From assembly GCA_015680685.1 (NCBI GenBank), contig MNCI01027234.1, forward strand, positions 179,667 to 218,263: DNA of 38,597 bases. Direction: 5' to 3'. Position numbers and translations under genes: made by a program. The notes under the pieces were generated by a model. That model saw only the letters and a program-made list of their open reading frames with translations. It was not told where the DNA came from and did no database searches. Source of the stretch: Gnetum montanum. Lineage: Eukaryota; Streptophyta; Gnetopsida; Gnetales; Gnetaceae. This document shows positions 19,985 through 30,541 of the stretch, piece after piece (within the stretch, counting starts at the first letter, position 1; the number at the start of each line of letters is the position of its first letter).

Positions 19985-21311
19985 TAGCCAGTATGTCCAA
20001 GGAATGACTGAATATCTTTGATAGTTTCCAGTTGATGGATAAATCCTTGGATGACTTTGATTTTATTGGGGTCTACCTCTATCCCTATGTGTGAGATTTT
20101 GTACCCTAGTACTGTGCCTTATTGGACCATTAAATGACTTTTCTACTAATTGAGCCTCAAATTGGTTTCTACACATCTTTTTAACACTTGCTTCAACTGG
20201 TTCAAGGCTTGATGAAAGTTTGCTCCATAAGTGGAGAAGTTGTCCATAAAGATCTTCACACCATTTCCTATCTGTTGTTGTAAGATTCTTAGAACTAGTT
20301 GTTGAAATGTTTTATGGGCATTGCACAAGCCAAACAACATCTATTTGTATGCAAATGTTCCCCAAGGACTGGTGAATGTAGTCTTGGCTTGGTCTTTTGG
20401 GGCTATTTGTATTTGATTATAGCTGCTATATCTATCCAAAAAACCATAGTAGCAATGCCTTGCGATGGTGTTTAAGACTTGGTCAACAAATGGCAATGGA
20501 AAGTGATCTTTGAATGTTTCCATATTTAGTAGCCTAAAATCTATGCACATCCTTTATTTGCCTCCATTTTTAGGCATAATAACTAAGGGGCTAACCCATT
20601 CGCTATTAGCAATGGGGTATATGAACCCAACCTTGAGAAGCTATTTGATTTCTTCCTTGATTACTTGCTTCAGGTTTGGGTTCAAATACCTTTGCAGTTG
20701 TCTTTGAGGCTTCATGGAGGGGTCGGTGTAAATCCTATGTTGGCATATCCTAGGATCTATTCTAGTTAATTTGGAATATGTCCAAGCGAAGGTTTTTGCT
20801 CATCTATTGATTACCTTCAGTAGTTCTTCTTTCTATTGAGGAGCAAGCTTAGCGTTGATAATTACTGGTTTTCCATTTTTAAGGAATGTGTATTCCATAC
20901 CAGTGGGAAATGGTTTCAGCTCAAGGTACTCCTCCTTAAATATCTCAAGGATTTCCAACTTCCCCTAGTTGAAATTTTCAAGGTTAAGACTTGGAAGTTG
21001 GTGGTGGACTTGCTCTAATGTGTTTATGTTATCGATGTAAGCGCAAGTCAAACCCTAAGTTGGTTCCATGCATATGAGTGAATTGCTTTCTTGATCAGCT
21101 GTCAGCCACTAGGTGTCTTCCTATTGTGTGGCTACTACATACATGCATCTTTATATGTTGATCACTTATGCACACTGATTGCATGCTGACAATGTTAAAA
21201 TTTACACAAACCATGACCTCTGCACACAATTACACCATGTGTCATTGTATGCGATGCACATAACTTTCTTCTTTTGATCTTTCCAAATGTATTTTCCTTT
21301 GATAGTTCTAG
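19985..21311 (-). pseudogene. Reverse transcriptase and protease-RT linker of B, inactive
   Basis: RT blocks: IDFRLLNMETFKDHFPLPF and FLDRYSSYNQIQIAPKDQ (20341-20550), then after a TAG replacing the usual CAG codon (AYK*M) the block FGLCNAHKTFQ and the active site FMDN (20239-20250) in place of FMDD. A Gly-to-Arg change also affects FLDGYSGYNQ. Further upstream the linker reads KVMCIAYNDTWCNCVQ (about 21202-21260), shared with D. RNase H is missing at the left junction, and protease at the right. Such an RT would be non-functional, because the second active-site Asp binds catalytic metal. Confidence 0.82.
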
Positions 21312-22844
21312 GGAAAGGATCTCGGTTATATTCTTCTACACTTTCTCTCTTCTGTCGCTCACCTTCTTCCTTAGTAACTTGCTCCAATAGTCTTTGAATT
21401 GGATGGGAACTAAGCTCGGATAGTCTCCCTTGGGCATAATTCCCAAGGGTTCTTCTCATTTCATGCCTAATCCCATACATGAGATGGCACAGTTGATCCC
21501 TTTGTGAATAACCATGGCAGGACAACGATGTAATAGTGCATAATATTGACCCATGGTAGCATCCAAGGGTTCATGGCCTCCTTGTTTCCAGCCTTGGATT
21601 TTCTATCACAAGTTAGACACTCGGGAGTACATTTGATACTTGTCATTAAATAGTTCTAACATAGTACTTCACCTACGAATGGATTCTGATTCTAGAGATT
21701 GGTACCAGCTTTCTGCTTCTTTAACTAGTGTTTGTAGAAACAACTTAAGTTTTTCCCATTCATTCTCTATATTTTCTAAGGCACACGCATCATGTAATGC
21801 TTGTAAGTGATTCTAAGGATCAGCGTTGTATCCCCCTTCAAATCATGGGATATTGTTCATATCTAATCTCTTGATCCTACTATCTTTCTAGTGCCTTATT
21901 GAAATTCTAACAACCTCAGTTATGTCCAACATACTTCAAGTAGCAAGTAGGGGTTCATCGTGATCAGCTCGTCCATGGCGTCTATGATGCCTACGTTGTT
22001 CCCTACTCTCCCTTCTTCAATGTCGTGACTCTGTAGAGTGCCCTCATCCCCTTTCCTGGCTATTTCATCTATGACTTCTAGTTTGTCTACCTTTATCCCC
22101 ATGGTCATTTTCTTTATGGATACATCCAGATATTGAAGGAGAGGATGAAGGAAATGATGAAGGTAAAGAAGAAGGAGAATTGTCACCATGACGGTGTCTG
22201 TTACCTTCTCTTTTGTGGTCTCAGCCTTGATCACGATTGCGATCAGAGTATCCACCTTTATCATGAGTTTGTGTCTCTTTTTCAAATCCTTTGTGGCTAT
22301 GGGTATCAGAACCTAGATTATGAATAGTGGAATGAAGGTCTTGATGCACAACCCCTTCACCAAATTCAAGGGGAGGAACATCATTGTATGGTTGACTGCC
22401 TGAGGTAGGTTTACCACCCTCATTTTTGCTTAAGAAATGTGGGGCATCTTAGGATGACTTACCCTTTAAAGACTTATGATGTCTCTCTTGTTGTAAGTCC
22501 CTTCGATGTTGTGCATTTGTGGGACAGTATTCTCTCGAGTCATGATCTTGCACAACATATTTTATGTGTAAGTGCAGCATGCCAATTTGTGTGAGAGCAT
22601 GAAGAAGCATGCTTGAGACTGAATGATTGGAAGGTAACACTATGTTATTTTCTAAATCTCACTAACACAGTTGTTCATCCTGGTGGAGGATAAAGGTAAA
22701 GTTTGGTATATAATCATCGAGATGAATATATACCACTCGAACTTGTTGAGGGATTGGTGGATCAACGTCATGTGTATTATGCCACCGATTTTTTCCTATT
22801 TTAGACCTAGGCGGTGAGGTTCTTTCATACAAAGAAGGAGATAT
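21312..22844 (-). pseudogene. gag of B, decayed, start codon lost
   Basis: Aligns with C gag. The start ATG of C corresponds to ATA here (22842-22844). The gag core is visible at the 3' part (21312-21525): LCHLMYGIRHEMRRTLGNYA and LSSHPIQRLLEQVTKEEGE, matching PSHG..RQL..I..L..ETR..L of this family. It then fuses at 21311/21312 to the linker before RT, because the gag C-terminus and protease are deleted. Upstream frames (21920-22285 and 22449-22640) are out of phase with one another. Confidence 0.75.
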
Positions 22845-22961
22845 ACTTGTCTATTTAGTGGGAAATGTATTCTTGTTTATTATTTTCTCAATCAACCTTA
22901 AGGGTTCATTCCAACAATGCGAATGATTTCCTATGTTCTAGTTAGTGCACAAACAACTAAG

Positions 22962-22979
22962 TCCTCGGCAACAACGCCA
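22962..22979 (-). promoter_or_regulatory. Primer-binding site of B, tRNA-Asp type
   Basis: TGGCGTTGTTGCCGAGGA on the minus strand, one base after the LTR. 15 of 18 positions fit the complement of the tRNA-Asp 3' end; the three differences are C-to-T or G-to-A. Best preserved primer site of the family here. Confidence 0.82.
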
Positions 22980-22980
22980 A

Positions 22981-23847
22981 TGATAAGCGGTGAGGTACCC
23001 CTATGCTCAACCATATGAATACGAGGATTTCATGCACGATCCAATCAAATTCAAAGTACTAAGTGGTTATGCGCCCTTGTGGAATAAGGATGGGTTGATT
23101 GATTGTTGTCTTCCCAAACTTACTTGTATGTCACGATTGTATGGTTAAGTAAGCTTGAGGCATATGATTTTTATAGCTTTTATGTTTTTATGTCCTGCTG
23201 CTAATAAGGGAGGAGAGAGAGAGAGATAACTAAGTAAATAGTTTAACTTAACTACTGATTAAGTATGCTTTAACTAATCCTAACACCAGTATCCATTCTC
23301 ACTTGTCGTACACATCTTGAACCAATGCAACACTATTGGGATTACCAAATGCTAATCATTACTGGGTTACCAAGTGTTACACACATGCTTAAAGATATCG
23401 TATTGTGTGTGATAATAACAGAAATGTAAAGTGCATAAAATAAAATAAAATAAAGTAGAAGAAAATAAAATAAAAGAAATGAGTAAGAAAAAAAATCTCA
23501 AGTGCTGCAAGGATGGATCCAAAAGCTTATCTTTATTGTCGTAAACAAGGTGTGCTTAGGTACACTATGCTCGAATAAAGATCCGTCCACACTTAGGCCT
23601 CCTACTGTGGGCACTTGGAAAATACTCTAACTTGACTCCTAAAGGACTTCTAAAAGACTTCCCATGAAAGAATTCCTTCCAAGACTTCCTCATTCCAAGA
23701 CTCCTCCTCTCAAAATTATGTGCATGGGAGTTGTATTTATAGGCTTGGGAGCAACTACTCTAATAATTAGACAAAATGCCACTCTAATTTTAGAGAAACT
23801 TCCACTCTAATAATTAGAATAAACTGTTAGAGTAACTGCTCTCATCA
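22981..23847 (-). repeat. Middle LTR, 5' LTR of B (867 bp)
   Basis: TGATAAG..CTCATCA ends. Contains (GA)n near 23215, AATAAAGATAAGC near 23530, TATTTATA at 23734-23741 and three TCTAATTATTAGA-type units (23758-23817). On its right it is joined directly to the middle of the C 3' untranslated region. Confidence 0.85.
23758..23817. repeat. U3 minisatellite, three units
   Basis: CTCTAATAATTAG (23758), CTCTAATTTTAGAG (23782) and CTCTAATAATTAG (23804), 22-24 bp apart. Confidence 0.8.
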
Positions 23848-24787
23848 GATGGAGAGGAGAGAATGGAATGGAATCCCATGAACAAGGTTGTGTAAAGCCC
23901 CTTGTGTATTTCATGGTTAAGATAATTGAGTAGAACTCATCTTAAATCCACACTCAAATCAACCATATTTAGTGACCTCACATCAATACACCTACATAAT
24001 CTATCCACTTGAAGCAACAAGAATGCTTTCACAAAGAGTCACCACCATTATGAGGAGAGTGAGATGGAGAAGTAGGAAGTGAGAAAGGGCCTTAGTTAGA
24101 GGGAATCTTTAGGCATGGGTAACATGTCTTTCCAGTTTCATAACTAGTTCTTGTAGCCCTTTTATTTGGTCTAAGGGGTGTGCTTTGAATTCTCACTTTT
24201 TCTCTCTCTTTTTTCTTTCTTTTTTTTTTGCATGAGAACCACACCATGCAAAGACTTATTTTTATTCACTCGGCTTCCTGATTTTTGAACAATGTTAGAA
24301 TGGCAGAAAACCCAAGAAAAAGCATCTAAGCACCCAAGAGAATGGCCAGCACCAATGCATTGAATCCCCTTGAAGTCACACCCTTTTCATCCATTGAGTC
24401 TTTCCTTATTTGAAAATACCTAGCCACCAATTCATTAAAAGTTTACTTAGAAAAAGAGGGACTGTACAGTTCCAAGCCAAAGGGGACCATAGAGTTGTAA
24501 GGATGAGTGGATGACGTGGACTCATTGCTTGTTTTACCAAAAGAACCATACCTTAATATCAGCATCATAATTCAAAGGTAAAAACCAAACATTAGCAATC
24601 AATATGATATAATTCAATCCACCATCATGAGCACTTATTACATGATGAATAAAAGTAAATCAAACAAACAAAGAAACAGTAAAAACATGAATGATGGTGT
24701 AAAACAAAAATACGAAAATTTGAAAGAATGTGAAAAATAAAAAATGTGTAAAAGAAAAATTCAAAAAGAAGTGAGGGCCTAGAATGG
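23848..24787 (-). other. 3' untranslated region of C, truncated
   Basis: Begins at the base equivalent to 18556 of B, so 976 bp next to the LTR, including PPT and internal PPT-like motif, are missing. The remainder aligns with B closely (GATGGAGAGGAGAGAATGG at both). It includes the A-rich minisatellite at 24690-24780. Confidence 0.75.
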
Positions 24788-25141
24788 TTAGCATAGGTGG
24801 CCATCTCCCCCATGACTAAGTTGAAAGGAGGAGATCCAAAATAGGGAGCAAGGTTGTCCATCAATACAGGTAGCATGTGTATTGGTTGTCCTAAGCTCAT
24901 GGAAAGGTTTGGTTTGTTGTACATTGATTAACAATTTCTTATCTGGGCTCTCAAGTTTGGATATTGTCATGGCCCCTAAAGGAAAAGTTGCATAAATAAT
25001 AGAAGGTCCTTCCCATAGTGTTTGAAATTTAGTATGTTGTGACACATGTGTGGGATTCCAGTAGAGAACCTTATCTCCCGATTGATATTTAACTTTCCTA
25101 ATCCTTAGTTCATGACATTGTTTATTGAACACCTTGTGCTC
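24788..25141 (-). pseudogene. Integrase C-terminal region and pol tail of C
   Basis: Open to the end: CHELRIRKVKYQSGDKVLYW (the C-terminal integrase domain motif), then WEGPSIIYATFPLGAMTI, ESPDKKLLINVQQTKPFHEL and the terminal SHGGDGHLC. At 25141 it is fused in frame to VELTKKDVPFE, which belongs to the start of RNase H, by a deletion of about 1.4 kb relative to D. The catalytic core (D,D,E) is gone. Confidence 0.8.
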
Positions 25142-26460
25142 AAAAGGTACATCCTTTTTCGTTAATTCCACCAATGGTTTGAAAACCTTTAAAAATTTCT
25201 CAATAAATCTCTTATAGTAGCCAGTATGTCCAAGTAATGATCAAATATCTTTAATAGTTTCTGGTTGACGGATAATTCCTTGGATAACTTTGATTTTCTC
25301 AGGATCTACCTCTATCCCTATGTGTGAGATTTTGTGCTCTAGTACTGATCTTCTTGGACCATCAAATGACTTTTCTTCCAGTTGAGCCTCAAATTGGTTG
25401 CTACACATCTTTTTAACACTTGCTTCAACCGGTCCAAGGCTTGATCAAAGTTTGCTCCATAAGTGGAGAATTTGTCCATAAAGACTTCTACACCATTTCC
25501 TATCTGCTATTGGAAGATGCTTAGAACTAGTCATTCAAATGTTGCAAGGGCATTGCACGAGCCAAACGACATTTGTTTGTATGCAAACATTCCCCAAGGA
25601 TTGGTGAATGTAATCTTGGATTGGTCTTCTAGGGCTATTTGTATTTTATTATATTCACTATATCCATCCAGAAAATTGTAGGAGCGATGCCCTGCGATGG
25701 TGTCTAAGACTTGGTCAACAAATGACAATGGAAAGTGATCTTTGGATGTTCCCATATTCAGTAGCCTGAAATCTATGCACACCCTCCATTTGCCTTCATT
25801 TTTAGGCACAATAACTAAGGGTCTAACCCATTTGCTATTAGTGATGGGGTATATGAACCTAGCCTTGAGAAGTTGTTTGATTTCTTCCTTGACTACTTGC
25901 TTTAGCTTTGGGTTCAAACGCCTCTACGGTTGTCTTTGAGGCGTCATGGAGGGGTTGGTGTAAATCCTATGTTGGCATATCCTAGGATCTATTTCGGTTA
26001 ATTTGGGATATGACCAAGTGAAGGCTTTTGACCATCTGTTGATTACCTTCAATAGTTCTTCTTTCTATTGAGGAGCAAGCTTAGTGTTGATAATTACTGA
26101 TTTTTCATTTTTAAGGAACATGTATTCCATACCAGTGGGCAATGGTTTCAACTCGAGGGGCTCCTGCTTAAATTTCTCAGGGATTTCCAACTTTCCCCAG
26201 TTGACATTTTCAAAGTTAAGACTTGGAAGTTGGTGGTGGAATTGCTTTAATGCATCTATGCTATCGATGTAAGCGCAAGTCAAACCCTCAGTTGGTTCCA
26301 TGCATATGAGTGAACTGATTTCTTGATTAGCTATTAGCCAAAAGGTGCCTTCGTGTTGTGTGGTTGTTGCATACATGCATCTTTGTATCTTAATCACTTG
26401 TGCACACTGATTGCATGTAGGCAATGTTAAACTTTGCATAAACTATGACCTCTGCACGCA
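25142..26460 (-). pseudogene. Reverse transcriptase and linker of C, inactive
   Basis: Longest RT frame of the three copies (25531-25917): KQLLKARFIYPITNSKWVRP, VCIDFRLLNMGTSKDHFPL, FLDGYSEYNKIQIALEDQ and FGSCNALATFE, then a stop. After it the active site reads FMDK (25471-25482) in place of FMDD. The linker frame 26065-26439 (FWLIANQEISSLICMEPTEG) lies between protease and RT. Family: Ty3/gypsy RT, Athila/Tat type. The missing second Asp and the stops rule out activity. Confidence 0.85.
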
Positions 26461-26639
26461 ATTACACCCTGTGTCACTGTATGCAATGCATGAAACTTTC
26501 TTCCTCTCGATCTTTCCAAATGTATTTTCCTTTGATATTTCTAGGGAAAGATCGTGGATTCCTAGGCATGTGATGATGGTGCTTAGCTATGCTCTTTCCA
26601 TTATGATTGGGAAGTCCCCCTTAACGTTGTTTACCTGAA

Positions 26640-27174
26640 TCACTAGGAAGTCTACTAGGTATGACCACCCACAAATAGTGTTAACAATGTCTTCCACCAG
26701 TTCCAATGGGACAATGATGGATTGATCGACCAACTCTAGATGGATGTTGCTCTTTTTCAATGGAGGCAGGTTCTAGGCCTTGTACATTTCTTGAGAAATC
26801 AAGTTGACATTGGAACCTAAATCCAAAGGAGCCTTGCAGAGCACATTTCCAACGATTTGTAAGTATATCAGAGGACTCCTAGGATCGGAGAATTTGTTGG
26901 GAAGGTGGCTAGATTTGATCCAATTGGTGATGGCATGTGTTAGCATGACCATATGCATTGAGTGTGGTGGTTGAGTTGAAAGGGGCTCTAAAGTTTTGAT
27001 TGATACTAAGGCATCTAAGGAATCAGCTGCTTGTGATTGTAAGGGGTTGGTTGGACTGTTGGTTCTAAAGAAAGGTCTTTTCTTCATGTGGTTTTTGGAA
27101 CCAATAGTAGGTTGAGAGTTAATAGCCCTTGTGGCATTATGTTGTTGTGGTTGGGTAGGGATTTCACCTTGCAT
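26640..27174 (-). pseudogene. Aspartic protease region of C
   Basis: The frame 26773-27174 contains IVGNVLCKAPLDLGSNVNL, the retroviral-type protease active site with DLG at about 26815-26823 (family usual DLGASVN), preceded by a Pro/Gln/Ser-rich linker from gag. This copy keeps the catalytic Asp, but the flap region downstream is broken. It would process the Gag-Pol precursor. Confidence 0.7.
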
Positions 27175-29477
27175 AGCTGGAGCAAGTGGTAGTGGAGCTA
27201 TTGGTGGAAGAGATGCAACTAGATGAGAAGGATGATATGTTTGCAGAATATCGCCCTTAGAAGATGGAGTCCCATAATACTCGTGGGCTTGATAGTGAGG
27301 TTGAGGAGTGATGTGACTAGTAGAGTCACGTAGGGAGATTGACTACTGTACCTAATATCCATATGGATCAGGTTTTTGGTAAGGATACTATTGCCTTGGT
27401 GGTGGCATTCCCCATGATTGTGAGTATTGCCACTATTGATATTGCTCAATCAATTGTGGTGGAGTTCCACTGGGATCATATGTTAAGGGTTGGTGGAACT
27501 GTCTTGGGTTACCTTGAGGATAAGGTAACCTTCGGGGTGCTTGCCATTTTTTCAATTGTGGGCTGAGTGCATACACCCTAGACTCTTGCAGATGTGAGAT
27601 TATAGGGCAACATTCCTTAGGATGGTCATATTGACATATCTCACATCACTATCATTGTCTGTTTCTGAATCCACAACCTCTTTAATGATGGAAAATTTTC
27701 CCTTACCCTTGCTATGTGCATGTTTAGCCTCTTTCTTTTTTCTTTTCTCACTACCTTGCTCTCTAGAATCCTCTACTATTTTAAGAATAGTTAAAAATCT
27801 ATTTTCTAGGGAATTTGACATTTGTTCTATCTTTGCTAAAACTTCTGATGTCATCTTTTGGATAGGAAAAGTTTTCCTATTCACCATCTCTTCAAGTGGT
27901 GACTCTCCTTCATCCTCACAATATCTTACTCCCCTCTTCTGAAGGGAAGGATCTCGGTTATATTCTTCTGCACTTTCTCTCTTTCGTAGCTCACCCTCTT
28001 CCTTAGCAACTTGCTCTAATAGTCTTTGAATTTGATGGGACCTAAGTTCAGATAGACTCCCTTGGGCATAAGTCCCAAGGGTTCTTCTTATTTCATGCCT
28101 AAGCCCATCCACGAGATGGCGTAGTTGATCCCTTTGTGAATAACCATAGTTAGGACAATGATGTAATAGTGCATAGTATCAACCCATGGAAGCATCCAAG
28201 GATTCATGTCCTCCTTGTTTCTAACCTTGGATTTTCTTTTACAAGTTAGACACTCGGGAGTACGTTTGGTACTTGTCATTAAATAGTTCTAACATAGTAC
28301 TCTACCTATGAATGGATTCCAATTCTAAGGACTAGTACCAACTTTCCGCTTCTTTAACTAGTATCCATGGGAACAACTTACTTTTTTTCCATTTGTTCTC
28401 TATGTTTTGTAAGCCACACGCATCATGGAACACTTGTAAGTGATTTTGAGGATCAGCATTGTATCCCCCTTCAAATCGTGGGATGTTGTTCATATCTAAT
28501 CTCTTGATCCTACTATCTTTCTGGTGCCTTGTTGGAATTCTAACAGCCTCAGTTATGTTTAACATACTTTGAGTAGCGAGTAGGGGTTCATTGTTATCAT
28601 CTCATCCATGGTGTCTATGATGCCTATGTTATTCCCTACTCTTCCTTCTTTTATGTCGTGACTCTCTAGAATGCCCTCGTCCCCTTTCCTGGCTGTTTTA
28701 TCTATGACTTTCACTTTGTCTACCTTTATCCCCATGGTCTTTTTCTTTATGACTATGTTCGAATATTGAAGGAGAGGGTGAAGGAGATGATAAAGGTAAA
28801 GAAGAAGGAGAACCGTCACCATGATGGTGTTTGCTACCTTCTCTTCTGCAGTCTCAACCCTGATCGCAATTATGATCAGAATGTCCACCTTTATCATGAG
28901 TTTGTGTCCCTTTTTTGGACCCTTTGTGCCCATGGGTATCAGAACCTAGGTTATGAATAATGGAATAAAGGTTTTGATACACAACCCCTTGGCCAAAGTC
29001 AAGGGAAGGAACATCATTGTGTGGGTGGCTACTTGAGGTAGGTTCACCATCCTCATTGTCACTTAAGACATGTGGGGCATCCTAGGACTATTTACCTTTC
29101 AAAGAATTATGATGTCTCTCTTGTTGCAAGTCCCTTTGATGTTGTTCCTCTGTGGAATGGTATTCTCTAGAGTCATGGTTTTGCACAATGTATTTTACGT
29201 GTAAGTGCGGCATGCCAACTCATGTGAGAGCATGAAGAAGCATGCTTGAGACTGAACAATCGGGAGGTAACACTATGTTACCTTCCAAGTCTTGCCAACG
29301 CAGTTGTTCATGTTGATGGAGGATAAAGGTAAAGTTTAGTATATATTCATCAGGATAAATATATACCACTCAAACTTGTTGAGGGATTGGCAGATCAAAA
29401 TCATGTGTATTATGCCACTGATTGTTTCCTATTTTAGACCTAGGCAGTAAAGTGCTTTTGTATGAAGAAAGAGACAT
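27175..29477 (-). pseudogene. gag of C, decayed
   Basis: Start ATG at 29475-29477 (MSLSS...), 120 nt inside the primer site. Blocks: 28332-28565 with MNNIPRFEGGYNADPQNHLQ; 27600-28112 with MDGLRHEIRRTLGTYAQGSL and RSHQIQRLLEQVAKEEGE (gag core), then a Lys/Glu-rich stretch (SEKRKKKEAKHAHSKGKGK). The segment between (28559-28933) is in another frame. At least two shifts and several stops are present. The Tyr/His/Pro-rich C-terminal part (27219-27449) is also traceable. Confidence 0.78.
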
Positions 29478-29597
29478 GATTGTCTATTCAATGTGAAATC
29501 TATTCTTATTTATTATTTATTCTCTAATCAACTCTAAGGGTTTTTTCCAACGATGTGAATGATTTCCTATGTTCTAATTAGTGGACAAACAACTAAG

Positions 29598-29615
29598 TCC
29601 TCAACAATGGTGCAA
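29598..29615 (-). promoter_or_regulatory. Primer-binding site of C, tRNA-Asp type (decayed)
   Basis: TTGCACCATTGTTGAGGA, one base after the LTR. About 12 of 18 positions fit; most differences are transitions. Confidence 0.65.
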
Positions 29616-29616
29616 A

Positions 29617-30500
29617 TGATGAAAGCTGAGGTACCCCTATGTTCAAACATACAAATGCGAGCATTTCATGCATGATTGGGTCAAATTCCAAGGACTAAGT
29701 GCTTATGCACCCTTATGGAACAAGGATGGGTTGATTGATCGTTGTCTTCCCAAACTTACTTGTATGTCACGATTGTATGGATAAGTAAGCTTGAGACATA
29801 TGATTTTTATATCTTTTATCTTTTTATGTCCTATTGCTAATAAGGGAGGAGAGAGAGAGATAACTAAGTGACTAGTTTAACTTAACTATTGATTAACTAG
29901 GCTTTAACTAATCCTAACACCAGTATCCATTCTTGCTTGTCGTACACATCCTAAACAAGCGCAACACTACTGGGATTACCAAACACTAATCATTACTAGG
30001 TTACCAAGTGTTACATGCATGCTCGAAGTGATCGTACTATGTGTGCTAATAACAAAAATGTAAAGTGCATAAAACAAAAAATAAAATAAAATAAAATAAA
30101 TGCGGAAGAAAATAAAATAAAAGAAATGAGCAAGAAAAAAAATCTCAAGTGCTGTAAGGATGAATTCAAGAGCTCGTCTTTATTGCTGTACACAAGGTGT
30201 GCTCAGGTACATAATGCTTGAATAAAGATCCTTTCACACTTAGACCTCCTGCTACAGGCACGTGGAGAATACTCTAACTTGACTTCTAAAATATTTCTAA
30301 AAGACTTCCCTTGAAAGACTTCCTTCCAAGAATTACTTTCCAAATTGTATGCCCAGGTACTATATTTATAGACTTGGGGGCAACTACTCTAATAATTAGA
30401 AAAACTGGCACTCTAATTTTAGAGAAACTGCCACTCTAATAATTAGAAAAATTGCCACTCTAATAATTAGAATAAACCACTAGAGTAACCACTCTCATCA
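29617..30500 (-). repeat. Right LTR, 5' LTR of C (884 bp)
   Basis: TGATGAA..CTCATCA. Contains (GA)n near 29850, AATAAAGACGAGC near 30175, TATTTATA at 30363-30370 and four TCTAATTATTAGA-type units (30387-30470). Confidence 0.85.
30387..30470. repeat. U3 minisatellite, four 23-24 bp units
   Basis: CTCTAATAATTAG, CTCTAATTTTAGAG, CTCTAATAATTAG and CTCTAATAATTAG, each followed by an A-rich spacer and GCCA. Confidence 0.82.
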
Positions 30501-30505
30501 TTAGG
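30501..30505. repeat. Right target-site duplication of the B/C complex (TTAGG)
   Basis: Partner of TCGGG at 16758-16762, two transitions apart at one CpG. Confidence 0.6.
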
Positions 30506-30527
30506 GGTCTGATATCATAACTCATCA
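30506..30527 (-). repeat. 3' LTR of element D, first 22 bp
   Basis: Minus-strand TGATGAGTTATGATATCAGA.. directly after the PPT. It carries the first GATATC dyad of the array that continues at 16756. Confidence 0.75.
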
Positions 30528-30541
30528 TACCCCCACAACTA
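30528..30541 (-). promoter_or_regulatory. Polypurine tract of element D
   Basis: TAGTTGTGGGGGTA on the minus strand, adjacent to the LTR start. Confidence 0.78.

Larger units (their letters stand above)
16763..30500 (-). mobile_element. B/C complex: LTR-internal-LTR-internal-LTR tandem array
   Basis: Three LTRs of one subfamily (16763-17579, 22981-23847, 29617-30500) separate two internal regions, B (17580-22980) and C (23848-29616), all on the minus strand. The whole is bordered by TCGGG and TTAGG and lies within the LTR of D. The C internal region lacks its first 976 bp next to the middle LTR, including the PPT, so C could not have inserted as an independent element with that LTR. Unequal recombination between LTRs or sister copies, followed by deletion, explains this best. 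Confidence 0.72.

Noticed and set aside
24788-25174. 128-codon frame as a complete small protein
   Set aside because: Its first residues (VELTKKDVPFE) are an RNase H-side fragment joined by deletion to the integrase tail; the start Met is not original.
27622-27942. Plus-strand 106-codon Ser/Leu-rich frame
   Set aside because: Antisense to the Lys/Glu-rich part of gag in C; a shadow frame.
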